From: Jaminaea rosea
Lineage: Eukaryota > Basidiomycota > Exobasidiomycetes > Microstromatales
Length of the DNA stretch: 64,000 nt
Direction of reading: 5' to 3'
Assembly (NCBI RefSeq): GCF_003144245.1
Contig: NW_020289975.1
Location: 682,001 to 746,000, forward strand
The stretch's first letter is position 1, and each line of letters opens with the position of its first letter. The position numbers and the translations under genes were made by a program. Positions 1 to 10,019 of the stretch are shown one piece after another. Under the pieces are notes generated by a model. It saw only the letters and a list, made by a program, of their open reading frames with translations. It was not told where the DNA came from and searched no databases.

Positions 1-1042
1 CGCGACACGAATAGTTGGTGCAAAGGTGCGCAGGCCGTCTGCTCCTGTCGAGCCGGATGAGCAAGAGCCTGATGAAGGTGTGGGACTCTTCAACTCGTCC
101 ATCTCATCCTCGTCCCCGTCGCCATTGTAGAGCGCCTGGCCACGCCCTTCGATCTTTCTTTTCTTCTTCTTGACACCCGGCTTCAAAGCTTTCGTCGAGT
201 CGGCCGCCTTGATGATCCTGAGCTTGAGACCGCGTCGAGCGATGGCTCTAATGAGGTCCGATGACGGGCTGAGGCCTGGAAAAGTCGCCTTCTCATGGAC
301 CTGAAAGACCTCGGAGAAGACGGAGCCAAGAACACTGAAGAGCAAGTCGGAACGATCAATGACATCGATACGAAGGCGGTAATTGCCCTTCTTTCGTACG
401 CTCAGCTCGGAAAATATGAAGTAGCTCTGATCTTGAGGCGGGTATACCGGAGCAGTGAAGGCACATTGGTCAAAGTCCCCTGATAAGGCCTCGAGTCCGT
501 TTGGAGTGAGCTTGACTTCCTTCGTTGGCGTGTCGATGCTGACAAGTCTGACGCGCAGAGATAGGTCAAGCAAGCTGAAAGCGCTTCTGCGAGATATAAG
601 GAGGGGTGGCAGAGTGAGTCGAATAGACATTCAACAACGACTTCACGTCATGAGGCCAGCCTGATACTCACGCAGCGCCTTGCTCCTTAGGAATGAGTTC
701 GCACACGAGAGGAGGATCAAGCGGGATGGGGCGGGCACTTCTGTGCAGTGCAGTGTCGTCACCAGACGCCAGGCCATGGCGGGGCTGTTGACGGATGACA
801 ACGCGAAAGCGAGGATCTGATCCGGGATCGCGACGAGCGCCGCACGTTGCAATAGAGTTACGTATGCTTCTGAGATTGTGGATGTCGAGAAAGCATGCCA
901 ACTCGGTAGATGAGCTTTGCTCCTTCCTCGTATCCGCTGGTGAGGAGAGCCTATGGCAAGGCGCCGATGCTGTAATACTGTTAAGCATTGCCCTATCGAG
1001 GCCTCCTCGAGGTCCTAAAGGCTCGCTGGACAGCACCTCCAT
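1..1042 (-). CDS. Velvet-domain transcription regulator, partial (3' end outside window)
   Basis: The reverse strand encodes most of a velvet domain, the NF-kappaB-like DNA-binding fold of fungal developmental and secondary-metabolism regulators (VosA, VelB, VelC, VeA). Visible blocks are FRVVIRQQPRH, then a proline-rich DPPLVCEL, then after an intron YFIFSELSVRKKGNYRLRID, and finally FPGLSPSSDLIRAIARRGLK, which closes the fold. I place an intron at 587-671 (gtgagt donor, ctcgcag acceptor); splicing joins KEQGAA to SAFSLLDLSLRV in frame. After the domain comes a Lys-rich stretch and an acidic stretch, and the frame is still open at position 1. The 5' end is unsure. The in-frame ATG at 1042 is the best visible start, but residues before the domain look unlike a velvet N-terminus and may hide another intron. 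Which of the velvet classes it belongs to cannot be told. The domain call is firm, the gene boundaries are not. Confidence 0.75.
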
Positions 1043-3812
1043 AGCGGCAATGGCGTGCGCTTGCTGAGCTAACGGTCTCACCAGCAACGGCACTCCGCCA
1101 GCACCGGCAAGGATGGAAAGACGATCGCTGCTGCGCTTCCAGATGCTTTGGAGCTAGACCTGATGAAGATAGCGCCAAGAGAGGGTGATTGAAAAGTGAA
1201 AGAGGATGAGCCACAGTGCTGCAGAAGCTGGTGTGAGAAATGATCGTGCCCTTGGTCGACGGTGAACAATGTCAAGCTTCGAGATAGGAGATGCTTTGTT
1301 GACATAAGGAAGAGGACGACGAGAGACAAAAGAGGTCAGCCAAGAGACAGGCATGGGCAAACGGAAAAGATGGTGAGACCAGATGGTGTATTGGGCCGGC
1401 GTCGCAACATGCCCAGCGGGCGTCGAAGAGGCAGCGAGCAGCCGTAGAAATGGCCCGCGTCGGCCGTGATCGAGAGCGGACCAGATCTGAAAATACGGCA
1501 AGCCAGATTAGGCGTGAGGCGAGCGGCGTTAAAATCGCTGCTTCAAAGGTTGTCAAACACATTTCCAACAGCAGAAGACAAGAGACGGCAATTTGAGGCC
1601 GAGCCTGTGGTCCGTTGACGTGAGCTTGAGCCGCTGGTAGATGCATGGATCTGCCTACAGTGGCACCAGCTTAGCAACAGATGGATATCTTGCTCCGAGC
1701 AATTGCGATTGAGGACGATCGACTTCTTGAACGGAGTGCAACTGATATCAGACGAGCGCGTATCACGGCGCAAAACTCCCACGCCGCTGCGCTTTGTTCC
1801 CCTTTTCCCTTTCTCGGCAGTCTAGACGGCACCTGGTTGGGCCATTCTTAGTGCATAATCAACGCTGCCAAGCATCTTCGACAACCGACAAGATGACGAG
1901 CTCACCGCCGCCGTCGATCCGGGTTCGGCGGGCCGGGAACAGAATCGTGGACGTCCGATTAGAAGCGCCCGCTATGTGCCCCGCTATGTGCCGTACCGTG
2001 GGCACGAAGCGGCCGGAAACAGATCCCTTGCTTTGTCAACCTTCCATTGCGTACGTACCCTTGACACATACACGTACCCGCCGCGACTGCAGCGGATAAT
2101 GTAGGCATCGAGACCCACAGAAGTGACATGATCCTCACACAGATGCTTGCCTATCTGTCGCCAGGGCCTTTGGCCGAGCTTGCAGGAAACAGTCGACCTA
2201 GAGCTAGACGACGACGGGGAAACGACGACGAGCCACAACTGCGTACGCGTACGACGCGCTTATGCACACGCCGACGTCCGCGGAGCTGCCAAAGGGGCAA
2301 AGAGGAGAAAATCGGGCGTCTCGTCCTGTCGACGGAAGAGCAGCGACGGGGACCAGCAAAGGCCCGCCGACTTCGTTTGGAAAAAGGAGGTCAAAGACCT
2401 CGCTTGCGTGCTGTTGAGTTCTCTATGTGGGATCGACTGAGACTCGCCCGGCTCGACAATACAATACCACACGAGCCGTGGGCGGTGCTTGACACAGTCA
2501 CATGTCTCCGGCGCGGCTGTGATTACTGAGCTTCTGCTAGTCGAGCAGACCGGACCTGACCTGAATAGCGTAACCAGCTCCGCAGCGCCATGGTACCATG
2601 CCCACGCGCAGCCCGCGTTTCGCTCATTCGAGCTACCACATCGCAAATTGATTTGAGCAAGCTGGTCATCAGGGAGCTCAACTGCTGTGCAGCATGCACG
2701 CACAAGCTCGGGCTGTCATTGACACCGCCGTTTTGAGCGTCGCAAGCGGGCGTTGCTGAAAGTGCCCGGGGCTCCATCCACGGCTTCACTCTTACTCCTC
2801 TTGTGTGCCAACGAATGACGACGTCTCTTGTTTCCTCGTTTGCCCCGAAGAGCTCCAAGGCGCATATCACAGCTTGCCGCTGCAAGGGCATTGGCCCGTG
2901 CCGAAGGCGCTATCCGCGCGTGAAGGGCGGCGGGTAGCAGAGACGAGGAGGACACCGCGTGGGAGGAAAAGGCTCCGAGCCAATGACGCAGGATAATCGT
3001 CTTTAGGAAGCCTGCAATCGGCAGACAAACAACATTGAAGCTCCTTCCGACCGTGTTGCTCGCGATCGGGTCGTCCCATCGCCCCGGCTACAGCTCCGAG
3101 ACCAATCTCATCACTGAGCGAGCTTTCCGCACGGTTGGAAGCGCAATCGTCTCTCTAAACCCGGTGTTCAGGCACAGCACGCCCACCCTTCCTCAACTGC
3201 GGGGTAGCAATACCGGCCCATTATGCTCCAATAATGAGCTATCACGAGAACAAAGCTCAACCACAAGGAAACTGCATTTTCAACTCGATCATGGGCTGAA
3301 ATGTACCGGAGTGTGTCGCCCTGGTCATCCCAGCACCACACTCTGACGAGACCCTGATGAGATCCTGATGACGCCCTGTTCCGATCACATCGCGAGATGG
3401 TCAATAAGGCAGGCTGGCGCTCATGCCGTGCTTCCCTTTTGGCTTGTACGGCTTTGCAAGACAGCAGAAGTGACATGATTGGTGGCGCCGTTCAAAATCG
3501 CACTCGCGCCTGTAGCCAAGATAGGAAGAATCAGGACTGTCACGAGCGCGGGTAGCGAGACAGGAAAGAGCCCGCGCTGATTAGTGAATGCATCCCGCTC
3601 AGTCGTACGAGAGTCGCGAGATCATCGGATCCTGCTGCCTCTCTGTCTTGCCCTTTCTCTCCCTCGCCCATCTACCGCCGATCCGAGAAGAACTCGGCTG
3701 GGTCAGCCACTCGATTAGCACGTGAAGGATGCGACGGTCCTTTCTATCAATATGCGAGCAAAAAGACGACCGTCAAGTCCGTGCCGTACTGTGCCATTCC
3801 ATTGCCCGCCCA
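1043..3812. other. Long intergenic stretch with no recognisable gene
   Basis: About 2.8 kb between the velvet gene and the 3' end of the next minus-strand gene. Short open frames occur on both strands, as expected in GC-rich DNA, but none shows a family motif or a convincing splice pattern. A small direct duplication of cccgctatgtgc lies near 1972-1995. The left part is probably the promoter and leader of the velvet gene. Confidence 0.5.
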
Positions 3813-6800
3813 TCAATCCAACTCCCGCTTCGTGACCGAATACTCTCCTGGTTCTGCTCCACGCGCAACATTTCTCCTTTTCAGATCATCAGTAAGCGTG
3901 CCCGATGCCGCTCCCGCAGCCAGGCCGCTCGTCGACGCGGAGTAATCAATGGCAGGCAATGACCCGGCGTGAGTTGCGCCCTCTTCGGGTGCTGACATGA
4001 ACTTGGCCGAGGGAATGAGGGAGACGGGCGATTTGCGCGGCGAGGTGTGCGTTGAAGAGGACGAGCCCGCAGTGGGAAAGGGGGCAGATGGTGCCGAAGG
4101 AGGCTGAAGCATGCTGTTTGTTCCGGTGGGCAATGGCGGATGTAACGTCTGAGGGATGGGCGGCGCATGCGCCAGACGAGGCAGGGAAGCCAGCAGGGGC
4201 GCCATAGCTTCGTCGTAGGCCCGTTGGTAGGCTGCCCGCCCCGCCATTGTCGCACGTTGATGCTGGTTGTGCATCTCATCGCGCTGTGCAGGACTGAGAA
4301 GTGCAAAGTACTCTGGGTGGATGCCGGGAGGAGGCGCACCTCCTCTCGACTCGGGCCAGGCCAGCGAGACAGTAGTTGGGGCGCCAGTGATGGACTGGGC
4401 CCTCGCGATGGCTTGAGCTTGCTTCGCATGGAATGTGAGGAGCTCTGCTGATTTGTTCTGAGTCGGTGGCGGCGGGGCGTGTGGATGCTGAGAGGCTGTG
4501 GCTGATGACTTGCGACGACGTGGAGCCGTATACGTGGATGCGCGTACAGGGGCGCGGCTTTCGCCTTTGCTTGGTGAGGCCGACTCGCGCGAGGGTCCGC
4601 TATTAGCTTGATCATCGCTGCTTGCCTTTCGATGCGAAGAGGCCAGCTTGTGATCGACGGAGGCAGCTCTGCGTGGAAGGTGTCTGGCTTCTTCGTGGCT
4701 CGCACCCCTCGTTGATATTGGCTTCGGGAGTGACAGAGGTGCGGCGGAAGCCTTTGGAGGCTGGCTGAAGGCGGGCGCTGGGACTAGCGGGGTTGCACTC
4801 TCCGTCACCTGTGACGGGTCTGAGGATACAGCGACCTGCGTCGGCGCAATTCGTCCGCTAGGCTGCGAGCTGGCAACCACTGGAGGGGTATCACCGGGGC
4901 TGGATACGGGCGAGGCATTCACGACGACAAGGCTGGACTGGACCAGTGGCAGGATCGGCGTGCCAATCGAAGCAGCAGAGAAGCGATCATCGGCCTTACT
5001 CCTAGGCTGGGGAGGCGGGAGATCGAAGTAGCCAGAAGCAGGGGCGGCTGTTGGCGCGGAGGCAGATGGATGGAGCTCAAGCTCCAGCTGCTGCTCACTG
5101 ATGAAGTCAGGTGCAATCCTTGGCGCGACGCCAGCAGCATGACGCTCAAGTCCCAACGTCTGCCCTCCCTCGCTTCCTTGAGGCTCCACGACCGCTTCGG
5201 CCTGCAACGCCGGTTCGGGTGTGGACGCCAGCCTCAGTAGCACATCTGCCGCGCTAGGATCTGGTACGACTTCTGCTTGTCGTTTTGATCGCGAGCCAGC
5301 GCTGCTGTCCATGGCCTGCAACACGCCTTCTGATGGTCTGCGCACGCGATTAGACCCCGAACGTGCCGCTTGCGCCATGATGCCCGCTTCGAAGGTACTG
5401 CCGGCTGGTAGGAGGGGGGATGGCTGCCCTGGTAGGAACGCAGTATCTGTGGAGCTACCATCTGATTCAGAAGTGGGCTGCGCGCTGGTCGCTGCGTCGC
5501 CCGTACCTCGAACTCCATTTCGAAGCCAAGGCTTAGATGGCGGCAAGATCTCGTCCTTGTTCGCAACCTGAGCGCCCTCCATCTGTGAAAGGGCGTCGAT
5601 GAGTGTGCGTGGCTTGTCCCCGGGTGAAGTCGCCCCGAAAGAGGCCAAGAAGGAGGCCGAGTCCATGCCGCGTCCACGAAGACTTGGGGAGGTGCTGCTT
5701 CCTGCCGTTGCCGCTGTCGATGGTGTCAGGATCTGACCTGCGGAACTAGGCTCTGCAGCTGCTGGTGGTTTGCCCGCTTCATCCGTGAACCACGCAAAGG
5801 GGGAACGATCCCATTTCTCAGAGAAGCGCTTCTGCTTCTGCCGATGCTGCGGTGACAATGGCGGGTTGTCAAGACGTGGCGAAGCTTGCAGGGACTGCCG
5901 CGCTTGATGGCGTCTTGTGGAGATGTGGTCCTTCTCTGGCACCACGGGAGGCCGCACATCTGACTCGTCGCCTGTCGGAGAGACTGCCTCTGAGAATGAC
6001 TGGTGACGCTCCTGTATCTGTCTGATGAGAGGGGTCGCCCTTCCTCCCAATGCGAGCTCGGCTTCCAATGCTGCTAGTCGTTCTGCGGGCGACATGCCTC
6101 CGTTCTCCAAGCCCGAAGCCAGAAATGCAGGGCTCGACGGCCTGATCATGCCCGCCTCGCTGAAGTTGCCCGATTCAGATCGATTGCGCGCGGCTCGAAA
6201 CTTGGCTACGGAGATTGAGGAGCCAGCCACGCTTGCGTTCTCGTAGATCCGCCTACTTGCGCCCAGAGAGGGAGAAGTGGGAGCTGTGCCGCTTGCGCCG
6301 CCTTCGTACACCGTCATAGGGTCCTCGTAGACTGACAAGGCAGGCGATGTCGCCTCTGCGGCTGGCGGAGTGTCCGCCGACGGAGAGTCGGGCGTTACGG
6401 GAGAGACGGCGAGGGCAGACTCTGGCGCTTGGCCTGAGGATACGAGTGGGAAATAGGATGATGCGAGCTGATCTTGCCCTGAGGTTGGAGACTTTCCGGT
6501 TCGCACATTGTGCATCGAGCGTAGAGTAAAGGATCCTCCCTGCTCGAGGCCCGGCCGAGTCGAGTCGCTACTGCCTGCGACGACTGGGCTTGTTGGCTTG
6601 CTACCCAGAGGGAGCCCACTCATTCTGCGTGTCATGGCTTCCAGAGGATTAGTTTTACGTCCTGTGGGCGGCGACATTGACGCTGTGCGCCTTCTCTGCT
6701 CTCGATATGCTTCGTTGGGCCCAGGGATGGTGGGTTGGCCGCTGGGCCCCGCTTCCGGAGATGGCAGCTGCGGTTGATTCGGGAAGTAGGCTAGTGGATT

Positions 6801-7328
6801 CTCTTGCGGTGAGGTAGAGGGACGAGAGCCCTTTGATACGCGCAGCACCTCGAATGACGACGGTGGTTGCGGTTGCTTGCTGCCAGAAGGAAACAGTGCG
6901 TCCAACAGGCCTCTGGACTTGCGACGACGATGAGAGGATGTTGCCTCACTCATGTCGTCACGCACGGCGGAAGAGGAGCTTCCCTTGGAAGGCGAGCGAC
7001 TGGCTATCGTTGATGACATGGATGCATTATGCTTGAGCGTCTTGTACGAGGTTGGCGCAGTCGATGACCATTTGCCTAGCAGATTACGGCGACGAGGAGA
7101 GTTTCCGCTGCCATTGCCCTCGACAGGCGATCCATCATCATTATCATCGACGACAACGTCCGGTAGCGGGTCCCGTCTGACATCCAGGCTCTTTCTTCCC
7201 ACGCCCATTGCTCTGCTGAGGGACAGGCTGACTCTTGGCTTATCTGCGCCATCGTCCGGTGTTCCTCGTCGTTGAGTGTGATCCTGAGCCAAGTTGGTAT
7301 GTGACCGGGCAAACGGATTGGCCGGCAT
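3813..7328 (-). CDS. Large disordered Ser/Pro-rich hypothetical protein (1171 aa)
   Basis: One uninterrupted frame of 1171 codons from an ATG at 7328. I do not recognise a family. The product is rich in Ser, Pro, Ala and Arg, with many SPxK/RRxS-like sites that would suit proline-directed and basophilic kinases, such as the early RRRNLLGKWSS and HRRRKSRGLLDALFPSG segments. A moderately ordered patch near residues 1010-1060 contains HPEYFALLSPAQRDEMHNQH followed by a likely helix, and could be a short binding module. No signal peptide or membrane segment is visible. It is divergent from the PAXX-like gene, with 356 bases between the starts. The length of the open frame and the consistent low-complexity composition support a real gene. 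A scaffold or signalling role is only a guess. Confidence 0.7.
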   Translation of the reverse strand: MPANPFARSHTNLAQDHTQRRGTPDDGADKPRVSLSLSRAMGVGRKSLDVRRDPLPDVVVDDNDDGSPVEGNGSGNSPRRRNLLGKWSSTAPTSYKTLKHNASMSSTIASRSPSKGSSSSAVRDDMSEATSSHRRRKSRGLLDALFPSGSKQPQPPSSFEVLRVSKGSRPSTSPQENPLAYFPNQPQLPSPEAGPSGQPTIPGPNEAYREQRRRTASMSPPTGRKTNPLEAMTRRMSGLPLGSKPTSPVVAGSSDSTRPGLEQGGSFTLRSMHNVRTGKSPTSGQDQLASSYFPLVSSGQAPESALAVSPVTPDSPSADTPPAAEATSPALSVYEDPMTVYEGGASGTAPTSPSLGASRRIYENASVAGSSISVAKFRAARNRSESGNFSEAGMIRPSSPAFLASGLENGGMSPAERLAALEAELALGGRATPLIRQIQERHQSFSEAVSPTGDESDVRPPVVPEKDHISTRRHQARQSLQASPRLDNPPLSPQHRQKQKRFSEKWDRSPFAWFTDEAGKPPAAAEPSSAGQILTPSTAATAGSSTSPSLRGRGMDSASFLASFGATSPGDKPRTLIDALSQMEGAQVANKDEILPPSKPWLRNGVRGTGDAATSAQPTSESDGSSTDTAFLPGQPSPLLPAGSTFEAGIMAQAARSGSNRVRRPSEGVLQAMDSSAGSRSKRQAEVVPDPSAADVLLRLASTPEPALQAEAVVEPQGSEGGQTLGLERHAAGVAPRIAPDFISEQQLELELHPSASAPTAAPASGYFDLPPPQPRSKADDRFSAASIGTPILPLVQSSLVVVNASPVSSPGDTPPVVASSQPSGRIAPTQVAVSSDPSQVTESATPLVPAPAFSQPPKASAAPLSLPKPISTRGASHEEARHLPRRAASVDHKLASSHRKASSDDQANSGPSRESASPSKGESRAPVRASTYTAPRRRKSSATASQHPHAPPPPTQNKSAELLTFHAKQAQAIARAQSITGAPTTVSLAWPESRGGAPPPGIHPEYFALLSPAQRDEMHNQHQRATMAGRAAYQRAYDEAMAPLLASLPRLAHAPPIPQTLHPPLPTGTNSMLQPPSAPSAPFPTAGSSSSTHTSPRKSPVSLIPSAKFMSAPEEGATHAGSLPAIDYSASTSGLAAGAASGTLTDDLKRRNVARGAEPGEYSVTKRELD

Positions 7329-7684
7329 AGTGAGAGTGCTCTCTCTCTCGAGCCAAATGCTATGAGTGCCTGGTCTGACTCGCGGGTGGGTGGTTCATGT
7401 CATGGGAGGCGCCTAGATGGATGATGAGGATGATGTCGATCGTCGATTAGGTGGATTGCATCGCACCGCCCAAGAGTCGCTCGAGCCAGGCGGTTTCACT
7501 TCGTCGGATTGACGTGCTGCCTGGCCTATTTTTGGTCCGCTGCCGCTGCCGCTCACTTCATCTCGACTGACCGCCGGCCCGCCCTCATGCACTCACTGCA
7601 CGGCCATTCGATATCGACGTACCTGCCGCATTGCCGCCGCATTCTTTTCCTCCAAGTCCATGATCCTGAGCTCAGGTCGGCAAG
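7329..7684. promoter_or_regulatory. Divergent promoter region between the 1171-aa gene and the PAXX-like gene
   Basis: A 356-base spacer separates two start codons that face away from each other, so it must hold both promoters. I see no clear TATA box. Direct motif assignment is not possible from the sequence alone. Confidence 0.5.
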
Positions 7685-8850
7685 ATGGCGTCCATCGCTG
7701 GTGGTAGCCAGAGGCAGTCGCCGCCCTACTCTCAGCTCGGAGCATCGACCCAGGCTACTCAAGCCACGCAGAGCTCGCTGCCACTCGTCGCTGGCAGTCC
7801 TCTTTTGCAAGGTGGAGCAGGACGACTTCACAACCTCCATGCGTCCATCACCGACGAGACAGGGTGCATCGTAGTTTCTTCGCGATACAAACTGCCGTCA
7901 GGACCCCCAACACCGTCGAAGAGAGGCAATCACAAGGCGTCATCTCCGCCTGCGTCAGCTCTCGGATCCTGGCAGGTGATCGTCTCGAGGGCGGTCGAGG
8001 GCAGCGTAGGTTGGTATACGGCACAGTGGGAGGGGCAACAACTCAAGTCGCTGGTACGTTCGACTCAGGGAGTCAAGACATCGCTAACAGGCGCTCACTC
8101 TCTTCTCTCCCTCATAGCTCGATAGATCCGTCAAGACGCTCGTCGCTCTCGAGACCAAATGCTTCGAGGCCTTCAAGGCAAAGCAGCTCACCGTCGACTT
8201 GCCGTACGGTCCATCAGGTAGCATGACGGTGAGCAGATTGTGGCGTACGCAAATATCATGGACTTCCATCTGACCCCTGCCACAGCTCTGCATAGGCAAC
8301 GCTACGACCAAGCAGCTGCCGCTATCCATCAAGCTGATCAAGGAAAGTGACTCACAGGCTCTCCTTCTCGCTACGTACACAGCCGTCGAGGTGAGCCACA
8401 TAGGCACGGCGTGCAGCAACTCGCGGCGTTGCGGGCTCACTTCATCCTGCTCGTCTCTCGCCCCTCGTCATGCCCGACCCCCAGCTCTGCAGGCAAAGTG
8501 AAGGTCGCCGCCAACTCCTGGACTCAACGCAGGCCAAGCTAGACCAGAGTCGCAAGCTAGCAGGCGTGGCTCCACCCTCTCAGCCCGCCAAAGTGGACTC
8601 GTCGCTCGTCAACCCGGGCCGTATCAAGCGCAAACGTGATGATGACGAGGGTTTCGAAGGGGACGATGAGGAGGTGAATCAGGGAGAGGACGAGGACGAG
8701 GACGAAGAGATGACCAAGGCGCCGAGCCGGGTCGAGAATGGCGTCAAGGGCGGAGAAGAGGATAAGAGGGATATCAAACTGGGCAATGGCGGCCGGGATG
8801 GTGGATGCAGTAAGGACGAGGAAACGGAGTCCGAGGAGGAGATGCTCTAG
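7685..8850 (+). CDS. PAXX-like XRCC4-superfamily non-homologous end-joining factor (spliced)
   Basis: Four exons, 7685-8053, 8118-8228, 8286-8390 and 8485-8850, join in phase 0 with good gt/ag sites to give 316 residues. After about 95 low-complexity residues the order is: strands (SWQVIVSRAV, then GWYTAQWEG), a helical pair (LKSLLDRSVKTLVALETKCF and on), strands (KQLTVDLPYG, SMTLCIGN, LPLSIKLI), then a long helix from about residue 185. That is the head-plus-stalk layout of XRCC4, XLF and PAXX. Near residues 235-252 SSLVNPGRIKRKR runs into DDDEGFEGD, closely resembling the human PAXX Ku-binding tail (ESLINPGFKSKK then GVDFDET). PAXX stabilises Ku at DNA breaks during end joining. The last 60 residues are highly acidic, which is not typical. 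The assignment is by eye from remembered sequences. A divergent XLF/Nej1 is the main alternative. Confidence 0.68.
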
Positions 8851-9130
8851 TCGAGGCAGGAAGTCCTCATCGTGCACCATTTGTCACCTATCTCTCATCT
8901 TGATACCTCTCGCATCAATTCTCCCTTTCACTACCTTCGCAAGATCCTGTCGGCTTGCGAGCCCTGCTTCGAGGTGCTTGAAACTCGTTCTTCTGACATA
9001 GGTCAGGTGATTGTCAATCAGTGCATCTATCGTGCACAGCCACCTCGTCAATCCCTCTCACGCCACGCATCGCCTTGCGACCCAGACTTCGATTGGTAGT
9101 GGTTGTACTCGGATCCAATAGCGCACACAT

Positions 9131-9693
9131 CTAGTAGCCCACACCGAGCAGGTAGTCACCCAGCTGCTCCACAACCTTGGTTGCCTCACCTGGCAAGATG
9201 GGCGACGCGTATTGGCCTACGAGAACCGCTTGGTTCGTCTTGACCAGGACAACGCCGTCGGCCTGCGATCGCGCATGATGGCGAGAAGTAGTCATCAGCT
9301 GCGTGTTCATCTGGATTTGATGATTGCTGCTGCTGCTCAACACCGCGCACTTACCCCTGCCTTGCCATAGATGCTCCTGTCATTCGCCTGAAGGCAGAAG
9401 TACTTTTTGCCCGCAACGTGCAGTCCACCTGATTGAAGCGGCGAGGGATCGTCGAAGCCCTTTACGAGAGCAGTCTGTTCTTGCGGTGTTACCTGAGGGC
9501 GGAGGAGGGGGTACAGCAGTCAGATTCTGGCGCAGGATTGACGAGGGCGAGCATCTTTGGACTCGTGGAGGCCTGTACGCACAGTGAATCCCGGGGAAGC
9601 TGCCCAGACTCCTCCCTTGATACCGAGGATGGCTGCCTGGGTGATAGACTTGGTGCCTACCAATTGGTTGTCAATGTATCCCTGCCACGACAT
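9131..9693 (-). CDS. PFY1: Profilin
   Basis: Three exons on the reverse strand, 9693-9583, 9492-9355 and 9262-9131, encode a 126-residue protein of standard profilin length. It begins [14 protein letters not shown], the conserved N-terminal helix that contributes to poly-proline binding. It continues with a core reading [10 protein letters not shown], then [15 protein letters not shown], and ends with the family signature [20 protein letters not shown]. Profilin binds monomeric actin and formin proline-rich tails, and so feeds actin filament growth at the cortex. All exon joins are phase 0 with normal splice sites. The 3' end converges on the PAXX-like gene. The 5' side is divergent from SKI2 across 326 bases. 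Confidence 0.97.
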
Positions 9694-10019
9694 TGTTGCT
9701 GTAAGCTGATGAGGGGTGGCGTTAGAAAGGAAATGAAGGAAAGGGGAAGCGAGTGGGAAGAAAGGCGGGAGTGTTGGTTGGTCGGTTGCTGCGTTGGCCT
9801 TGGCTTGCTCGCCGAGCCGTCGAGGCGGCGCCGCTCAGCCCCTCGTCCGACTTTGGCCTGGCGTTCCGGCCTCGAGCGTCGGGGGCGGCGAGTGGAGTTG
9901 ACGACGACGGGAGCTGAGACAATTGCGAAGGGCGAGGGAGGAAGCGCGGACGGAAGAAGAGAACTGTGAACCCTTGAAGCGCATACGTCCACTTCTCAAT
10001 CTCACCAGGCATCCTCAGC
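9694..10019. promoter_or_regulatory. Shared divergent promoter of profilin and SKI2
   Basis: 326 bases lie between two outward-facing start codons, so both promoters sit here. The sequence is purine-rich on the + strand near 9720-9775 and GC-rich further right. No individual site is assigned. Confidence 0.5.
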
